Assembly: GCF_910592395.1 (NCBI RefSeq)
Contig: NC_088308.1
Span: forward strand, 9,313,001 to 9,377,000
Reading direction: 5' to 3'
Length of the DNA: 64,000 nucleotides
Source of the DNA: Lineus longissimus
Taxonomy: Eukaryota > Nemertea > Pilidiophora > Heteronemertea > Lineidae
Shown: one piece after another, positions 57,797-64,000 of the stretch
How positions within the stretch are numbered: the first letter of the stretch is position 1
How the letters are laid out: each line of letters opens with the position of its first letter
Program-made: the position numbers and the translations under genes
The notes under the pieces: generated by a model
What the model was told of the DNA's origin: nothing
The model's database searches: none
The model's input: the letters and a program-made list of their open reading frames with translations, nothing else

Positions 57797-58376
57797 CTAA
57801 GGGGCTGAACTTTCGCTATACCTACTTTGAATGCTATACATAGCCTTTCTCTCTTTCCGGCTCAGTATACGTGTAAATGCATAAAACTGCGACATGCTTG
57901 AAATAATAGGCCTTTGCTTTCTAAGGGCGCTGTCTGGCGACCCAATGCCACTTCCTAGGAATGATGTCGTCCCCAATTGCGACATTAAGCTACTGCCACC
58001 AACATTGCGCAGTCGTTGCTTTTTGTCGTCTTTGTAACACGTTAGGCGGTTCCTTTGGCTTGTTACAATTATAAGATGCCAACCTATCGTGAACAGTCCT
58101 GAGTCAGTTATGTATCTCTGTTGCCTCTTTCGTGTGAGCGTGGCAATTTGTAATTGGTTTGGAGTTTGTATTTCTATTACGATTCCCTTTGAATAGCCAT
58201 TACCGTCAATAAACAAAATTTGATTGTGTTTGATTTCAAACTTTAGGTTGATGAAAAAGGCAACAGTAAACTGTTGGTAGTTCTCTAAATTTAACCGGGG
58301 GATCTCAACTCGATTTCTCCATGTATGGAATGCTAGAACCCGACTAAAACATGACGAGCCAATGTATTCAGCTCCC
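57797..58376 (-). CDS. LamG/ConA-like jellyroll exon, paralogue 2, copy B
   Basis: The counterpart of 40479-41058, with the same acceptor (CATTCTCAG|GGGAGC) and the same TAG. I count about five base differences and three residue changes over the exon (Lys to Ile, Met to Ile, Glu to Gln). This is far fewer than in paralogue 1. Key segments are GWHLIIVTSQRNRLTCYKDD and MSQFYAFTRILSRKERKAM. Confidence 0.6.
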
Positions 58377-58648
58377 CTGAGAATGCTAGGAGTTGAAGCA
58401 ATACGTGGCAGTTAATAAAACAATTTGATTTTGCTGTATGAATATGATATTGTTCAAAACACATCTCACTGCCATGATTTGTAAGACTTTGAAAGGTCAG
58501 TTTGGGGATTCGGACACTGTCAGCAAGACAATCTCCACTAATAATTTTTACCAAAGCGCTAGCAGACCACAGCAAAAAAATGAAAGCAAAAGCAGATTCA
58601 ACCGCGAATATTTCCTGTTCTACGGCACTTGACGTGGATTTGCTGGTT
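58333..58648 (-). CDS. Candidate upstream exon for LamG paralogue 2, copy B
   Basis: The counterpart of 41015-41330; the frame is preserved with AFIFLLWSASALVKIISGDC. Same caveats about the donor phase. Confidence 0.25.
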
Positions 58649-58954
58649 GGAATTTCTAGGTCCAGTTGTTAGAAAGCATGTTAGCTCATAACATCAGACT
58701 GACATGTTGTTACATGTGCATTGTTGTACATGAAAAAAACAGTATGCTTTCGAACAACCGGGCCTTGGATGATAGTTAAAGCACATCTCTTCATAGGTTT
58801 GTTCTCAATAAGTAGTGAAATCCGTGTTTTAGTAGCCCTTTGACTAATTAAGGGCATAATTTGCGCTTATTTCTACCATATCTGCCAAAATTGTGATGAT
58901 GACTGCACGTGCTGTGTTGTGAAGCAGGTACACAAGAATAGGATAATGTGATAT

Positions 58955-60183
58955 TTCATTTCATTTCATTTCAACAACTTTATTGAGCACCAACATAAAA
59001 TTATATACATAGTAAAACAACAGTGATGAAAATACAAATAAAACATATGGTCGAAATAACAGTAAAACTAGGTGCCCAAAAGGGAGCGCCAAAGGGTCAA
59101 TTAAGACCCATTCACGGGACCCCTAAAAGAGTATAATAATTTTAATAAAAATGTAAAAGCATTCTTTTAATAGCGGCAAAAAGGACACCTGCAACGCCCA
59201 ACCCATGAGCACGCGTTGTCCGGGTCAAAACGCTCCATCAGCTGGCTTTCATAAATGTCCCTGACGGATCGCTTAAAGGCGTTAGGACTCGCCGCACAAC
59301 GCACCCTCATAGGCAGGGCATTCCACGTGCCCTCCACACGATTAAAAAACGACCGGCAATATGTCTCCGTCCTACATCTAGCACCACGTATAAGAAGTGG
59401 GTCACCCCTCCTTTCTCTAAAAGATATATATTTTGAAGTGTCCAAATCGATTTTACCGATAAAGCAATTATGCAAAAAATTGAGGTCAGCCATCTCCCGC
59501 CTGTAAGACAAAGGTAACATAGACATAACAGAGAGCCTCTCTTTGTAACTTAGTTCTCCACCTAACATATGCCGTGTGGCTCTGCGTTGAACCCTTTTTA
59601 GCTTGTCCAAGTTTTCCCTCGTGATATGATCCCAAGAAACGGAATTATATTCCAATTTTGACCTGACAAGGGATTCAAATAACAGACGCATTAATTTCGG
59701 GCTCCTTTTCCTATCAAACACACGCTTAATCGTTGCCCAAGTCTGATTTGCCTTTTTAACAGTCAGATTTATATGAGAATTGAAAGTCAAATCGCTACTG
59801 ACCACGACACCTAGGTCCCGAACGTTGTCGACCTTGGTTAAAGCACGACCATGAATATTATAATAGTATACTGTAGGGTTAAGCTTCCTGGTGATACTCA
59901 TACATTGACATTTAATTGCATTTAAGCACATCCCCCACGTTTTACACCAACGGGCTACATTTTCAAGATCATCTTGTAGTGCCAGACAATCCTCCAACGA
60001 CTTAATCAACCTATACATGTTTGAGTCATCTGCAAATAGAGACATAGTTGTATTCTGGCCCATAACTTCAGGGAGGTCGTTCACATACAATAAAAAAAGG
60101 AGCGGCCCTAGAATCGAGCCCTGAGGGACACCCGAGGTTACATCTTTAACCGTGGAGACTTCGCCATTTATGCACACTCTTTG
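58955..60183 (-). mobile_element. 5'-truncated non-LTR retrotransposon (LINE), only in copy B
   Basis: 1.23 kb on the minus strand. At its 3' end are AATAAAGTTGTTG and a (GAAAT)n tail (58955-58975), and it carries the C-terminal part of a reverse transcriptase. Copy A has the empty site at about 41628-41640 (GATATCAAAAACTTGGC). In copy B the left flank ends GTGATAT and the right flank resumes CAAAAACTTTGC. No target-site duplication is visible. The 5' truncation is typical of target-primed insertion. Confidence 0.9.
59167..60183 (-). CDS. Reverse transcriptase C-terminal fragment (jockey/CR1/L2-type)
   Basis: About 339 codons are open up to the 5' truncation point; there is no genuine start codon (the first codon is TTG). 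Motifs are SGVPQGSILGPLLFLLYVND (RT motif B region), the catalytic FADDSNMY (motif C), then DLGVVVSSDLTFNSHI and the thumb/C-terminal region with LEYNSVSWDH and RRATRHML. It ends in a cysteine-rich CSWVGRCRCPFC. The endonuclease and the N-terminal RT motifs, including the first catalytic Asp, are missing, so it cannot be active. The frame is intact, suggesting fairly recent insertion. The family is a jockey-superfamily non-LTR element; the exact clade is uncertain. Confidence 0.9.
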   Translation of the reverse strand, partial: QRVCINGEVSTVKDVTSGVPQGSILGPLLFLLYVNDLPEVMGQNTTMSLFADDSNMYRLIKSLEDCLALQDDLENVARWCKTWGMCLNAIKCQCMSITRKLNPTVYYYNIHGRALTKVDNVRDLGVVVSSDLTFNSHINLTVKKANQTWATIKRVFDRKRSPKLMRLLFESLVRSKLEYNSVSWDHITRENLDKLKRVQRRATRHMLGGELSYKERLSVMSMLPLSYRREMADLNFLHNCFIGKIDLDTSKYISFRERRGDPLLIRGARCRTETYCRSFFNRVEGTWNALPMRVRCAASPNAFKRSVRDIYESQLMERFDPDNACSWVGRCRCPFCRY

Positions 60184-61168
60184 CAAAAACTTTGCTCAAA
60201 GTGTTTCATAACGTGACTTGAAATACACAATGTACACAATGTACAATAATAGGAGGCAACGTATCCGCTTTGGTGACATGTTGACACTGTCTTGACTGTC
60301 CGTTATGGTTATAGTAAAACCATAGAGGCCCATTTCCCGTACGAATATGCATACAGGTATGGGGTGGCAGATTGATGATTCGAACCTATTTTTTTTCCTC
60401 GACTTGACAGGACACTAAGTGTGGAAAGATTGAGACCAGTCTGTTAGCTCTCACAAGAACGAGAAAAAATTTGCAAATGGATTAATAAATAAAGTGATTT
60501 TGAAGTTCGAGTTACAGTTTTTATGTCTATAAACCCAAACCAGGTTTCACATGGAAAATGTATGCACAAAACTGTACACATTTCAAATTAACATGATCAC
60601 GAGCTGGTTACGCAATGTCGCAGTCCGGTATTGAAGAAGTTGAACTAGCATTTTCCTGATCAACGGGCTCTTGCTGGGTTCACAAACACAAAAACACAGA
60701 AATGACGATGGAGTTGACGTTGACCTGTAAATAACCTCGTCGTAAAACGTTTTCGTGACAGTACCGTAAACAGCTGACTTTTCGCTTGAATGACAAAAAG
60801 CTGAAGTGCCTACTCTCAATAATGCCACACACAGGATGGGACGTGTCTAATCATTGAATGAGTATGTAGGTTCATACACACACACCTGCATGCATTCTCA
60901 GTACAAGTTATATGCAGCACAAAATCACATTGGATTGCCCCTTCTTCAACGTGTAAAGCCCTTAATTTTGCACATCAAAACGCTACGTAGAGATTCCGAC
61001 AGTTCTGCTAGATACCAGTGTAGTATGGGCTTTCGCCCTCCAGGTTCCGACTCAATGCCAACGCGATATATTCTTTATATTCTTTATTTCCTCTTGCTTC
61101 CTTTGCTGGGTCTATACTTGACCAGCGCCAAGGCTATAAATCTCCCTCTCTACAGAAAGTAGTTATTG

Positions 61169-61250
61169 GTTCACCTGGTAGCATTACATAACAGAGCTTG
61201 GCATGAGATGCCACAGGCCTAGATGTTCCTATTGGCTGCTACCAGTGAAC
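61169..61250. repeat. ~80-bp hairpin repeat, copy B
   Basis: GGTTCACCTGGTAGCA at the left and TGCTACCAGTGAACC (to 61251) at the right. It keeps better arm pairing than copy A. Confidence 0.55.
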
Positions 61251-62156
61251 CTAATACATATTCATATGTTACATCCCCCTCCCCTAAAATTGAATGAAAA
61301 TTTTGCAAAAAATTTATATCTTAAAAATATGCAAAGCAAAGGGTTAAGTCACGAAATCAAAATCTAAACTAACCTCACGAAAACTAATTATTTTCCCAAA
61401 CCTGAAATCGGCTCAAATTTATCCATAACAGATGTAGACTCAACCACACTCAAATTGCAATGCTTATAATCTGATAAAGCTATAATCTCATCTGGGAACA
61501 CAAGAATAACGCTTATGTACTTATATCACCATCAAAGAGCTTTAGAGTAAACAACAACCTTGGTGGCAAGCAACAGATTAGATCAAACAACTTAACTGAT
61601 CATCCATCTAATCATCAATCTAACCCATAAATCTACAAATCCTCTAACATCATCTAAATATACTAATGACATAAGCAATTACAAATGTTCTTATGCTAAG
61701 TACGACACAAATAAAGCTTTGTAATCATATTATTCCAACTGGTTTCAATCACTTTAGTTCTGCTTCCCATTTCAAACTCAAAAGCATATTTGTCTCACAA
61801 TCCTCATTCAATGAACTGACTTTCAAAAAAAATCTATCACACATTCTTATTTTCCTTTTGTCAATGATACCTGATTGATACATTTTAAAACCTTTCAAAA
61901 TAATCGGTTACACATTATTTTAAGGGTAGCTAATCCCAAATGTAAACACAATTATACTCTTTGTTAAAATGCACAACCTTACACAATATCTTTCAATCAA
62001 CTGCTTTCTGTCTCTACTACTGTATACTTGCAATAGGAATTGTCCTCCCTTATTCAAACATAATTATTTACTCTGTTTAAATAAATTCCAAAATATAAAT
62101 GCTTTACCCCCATCTTTCTTACAACCGGTACTACCATCATTTCTATCAAATTTATG

Positions 62157-63157
62157 GAATTTAGGTAATAAAGGTACAGGAAAAAATGTACAGGAAAAAA
62201 AGGTACGGAAATAAAGGTACAGGAAATAAAGGTACAGGAAATAAAAGTACCGGAAATAAAGGTACCGGAAAAAAGGTACTGGAAAATTAGGTACACAAAA
62301 TGACATAAATAGGTAAAAAAGTACACAATTTTTAAAATAAATATCATTTAAATTCTCCCTTTTTCTATCCATAACTTTAACTTTATTTGTTGCGTAGGCA
62401 TTGCATAGGCCTTAGAAATAGGTATATCAAATTTCCAGTATACCGTTATGGTTTTCAAGAGTGAAAACACGGCTATCAAGATCATGATGATTGTAAAGAT
62501 TCCAGGACAATTCCCTCTGCAAAAGGGTTAACTGATAAATGATAATCAATTAACATTGATCATAGAGCTGAATCTAATTAACAATGTGCCTGGCCAATTA
62601 GGTCGTAACAGATAAATTATTAGATTTAAGACCAAACACAAGCTTTTTAGGGACATTGGCGAGAATCTTGATGTGAAATGCCAGGTAGGATACCAGGTGC
62701 GCCCCCACCCCCCTTTCCCAAGATCCTGGATCCGCCCCTGATAAGAATACGACTCGAGTATTTTAAAATTTAAAAGAACATGAAAGTACATGTAGTTATT
62801 ACCAAAAACAACGTCAGCTCCCCTATTGGGCAACTTCTTCCATGAATTTTCCTCAAATTCATTCCGTAACAAAATTGTCCACACTGTATTAAACTGTTTT
62901 AAGGCACCACCTTAGTCACAGAAGAAGAAAAATGGGCAAGAAAAGATTAAGACATAGGCCGAGTCTGAACGAATTGAAGAGAATAATATTCTGAAAAATA
63001 ATTGTGTACTTTTTTACCTATATATGCCATTTTGTGTACCTTTTTCCGGTACCTTTTTTTCCGGTACCTTTATTTCCAGTACTTTTATTTCCTGTACTTT
63101 TATTTCCTGTACCTTTTTTTCCGTACCTTTTTTCCTGTACCTTTTTTTACCGTATAC
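62157..63157. mobile_element. 1001-bp fold-back element with minisatellite arms, 10-bp target duplication, only in copy B
   Basis: Each arm is made of about eight tandem units of roughly 15 bp (GGTACAGGAAATAAA and variants GGTACCGG, GGTACTGG), on opposite strands at 62175-62300 and 63040-63150. An inner inverted section pairs AAAATGACATAAATAGGTAA with TTACCTATATATGCCATTTT. The exact 10-bp repeat CAAATTTATG flanks it (62147-62156 and 63158-63167). Copy A has one CAAATTTATG at about 44533 and no element. Long open frames here merely translate the minisatellite. It resembles Drosophila FB-type fold-back elements in design, not in sequence. Confidence 0.88.
62695..62745. repeat. Repeat terminus-like segment (CAGGGGCGGATCCAGGATCT)
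   Basis: On the minus strand this reads TATCAGGGGCGGATCCAGGA followed by a GGGAAAGGGGGGTGGGGGC run. Phrases of this type are recalled as DNA-transposon ends in several animal genomes. It may be an older element nested in the 1-kb fold-back element. Only one end is recognised. Confidence 0.4.
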
Positions 63158-63735
63158 CAAATTTATGACCATCAGCTTCAAATCTTTAAATCATTAAATT
63201 CACACATGTATTCAATCCATTGACTTCTATACTATTTAGAAGAAGAAAAATAAAACAAAAAACTTGAAATACAATACTATCACTTCTCAATAATAAGTCT
63301 TTGTCCATGACAATTTATAGCCAAAAATATACTTTTGATAACTTTACGCTTAATTTCTAAACTTGATATAGGAATTGCTTCTCAACTATACCTTTCATTT
63401 TACTAAATACACTTCCTCCTTCTCCTCAATATCCTTCTTACATTAAAAAAACCCAACTCTCAAATACTGTTCCAACAAATTCTAAACCATAACATTCTAA
63501 CTTCAACCTTTGTTCTAATATCCATACCAGTATCATTATTCTAAAACATTTGTCATCTCAGTTCTCGGTCCTGTAAACAACCTTTCTGAACCTTTAAATA
63601 ATAGATAATACACACCACATAACAGTTTGAGAGTATGTTTGCAATCAAGCTTCTAACCAAAATATTCTGAATTTTTGAAGTTCAAATATTTACCAAAACC
63701 TTTTCCAGTACAATACCATATTTATCCAGTTATGC

Positions 63736-64000
63736 CGAATCGGTAGATGTCGTCCTGAGGACCAACCTGGGTACCCCTAAAAGTTACCCAGGACGATCCT
63801 GGGTACCTTCTAGGACACTAAAAGTTACCAAGTTTGAAATTCGCCGACGAGGTTCTTGAAAACGGTACTTTAGCGTTTTGCAGTGCACGAAATCAGCTCA
63901 GTTCATCAAGAAGGATGATCTGTTGATCTGTTGAAATCGTATTTTTTGCACATAAACGGAGTAAAATGGATTTAATACGGCAATATGATGATGATGAACG
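63736..64000. mobile_element. Fold-back element, copy B (cut by window end)
   Basis: The left part of the counterpart of 45107-45592, starting CGAATCGGTAGATGTCGTCC. Here the terminal word is CGAATCGG, the expected intact inverted end. The right arm lies beyond the window. Confidence 0.75.

Larger units (their letters stand above)
52471..64000. repeat. Segmental duplication, copy B (cut by window end)
   Basis: A direct homologue of 34973-45371. It is about 1.1 kb longer because it carries a LINE (58955-60183) and a fold-back element (62157-63157) that copy A lacks, while lacking two copy A insertions. It also has a roughly 54-bp segment at about 53585-53640 that copy A lacks. Sampled blocks differ by a few per cent by eye, so the duplication is not brand new. 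Confidence 0.95.

Noticed and set aside
54115-58376. Independent LamG gene family members in copy B
   Set aside because: They are the duplication counterparts of copy A exons, not separately acquired genes; listed as such.
59255-59506. Plus-strand 83-codon frame
   Set aside because: It is antisense to the reverse transcriptase frame of the LINE.
62054-63223. Phe/Tyr/Leu-rich frames on both strands (for example YFRYLYFRYFYF-type strings)
   Set aside because: They read through the 15-bp minisatellite arms of the fold-back element.
1-64000. CRISPR array or prokaryotic defence system
   Set aside because: The tandem arrays (42, 72 and 81 bp) have no unique spacers of constant size. No cas or other prokaryotic genes were seen.

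Overview
The window looks like gene-poor, transposon-rich nuclear DNA of a metazoan, most likely a marine deuterostome invertebrate; a lancelet-type genome is my best guess, and this is inference. The reasons are: a synaptotagmin exon that ends at a consensus GTAAGT splice donor; a 5'-truncated non-LTR retrotransposon with an AATAAA signal and a short-repeat tail; tRNA-headed SINE-like repeats; many inverted-repeat DNA elements; minisatellites; and no operons or ribosome-binding-site structure. Most open frames of 60-110 codons here are chance frames.

Layout. Positions 1-31,000 are mostly intergenic or intronic. They hold a run of non-autonomous DNA elements (4502-5688, 6687-8823, 8825-9005, 10537-10674, 16618-16799, about 19438-19577, 25175-25298, 25747-26521, 27373-29224, 30380-30602), a decayed coding relic (16939-17990) and a few unassigned candidate exons on the minus strand (about 24,400-25,610). 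The one confident host gene is the first coding exon of a synaptotagmin-like protein (32111-33082, minus). It encodes the membrane anchor, the linker and the whole C2A domain. C2B must lie at lower coordinates on the minus strand or outside the window, and I did not recognise it. A 42-bp minisatellite with a three-unit higher-order period sits in the following intron (30985-31880).

From 34,973 onward the window is dominated by a direct segmental duplication. Copy A is 34973-45371 or longer; copy B is 52471-64000 and is cut by the window end. About 7 kb of other sequence separates them, including an 81-bp satellite (50985-52027) that also has higher-order structure. Each copy carries two minus-strand LamG/concanavalin A-like jellyroll exons, so there are four in total. 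One pair has changed much faster in protein sequence than the other.

The two copies serve as natural 'empty-site' controls for each other. A 931-bp long-TIR element with a 10-bp target duplication and a TA-flanked fold-back element are present only in copy A. A truncated LINE and a 1-kb fold-back element, whose arms are built of a roughly 15-bp minisatellite, are present only in copy B. This set of insertions with visible empty sites, together with the diverging LamG exons, is the most interesting content. I found no defence system, operon, CRISPR array or complete autonomous transposon.
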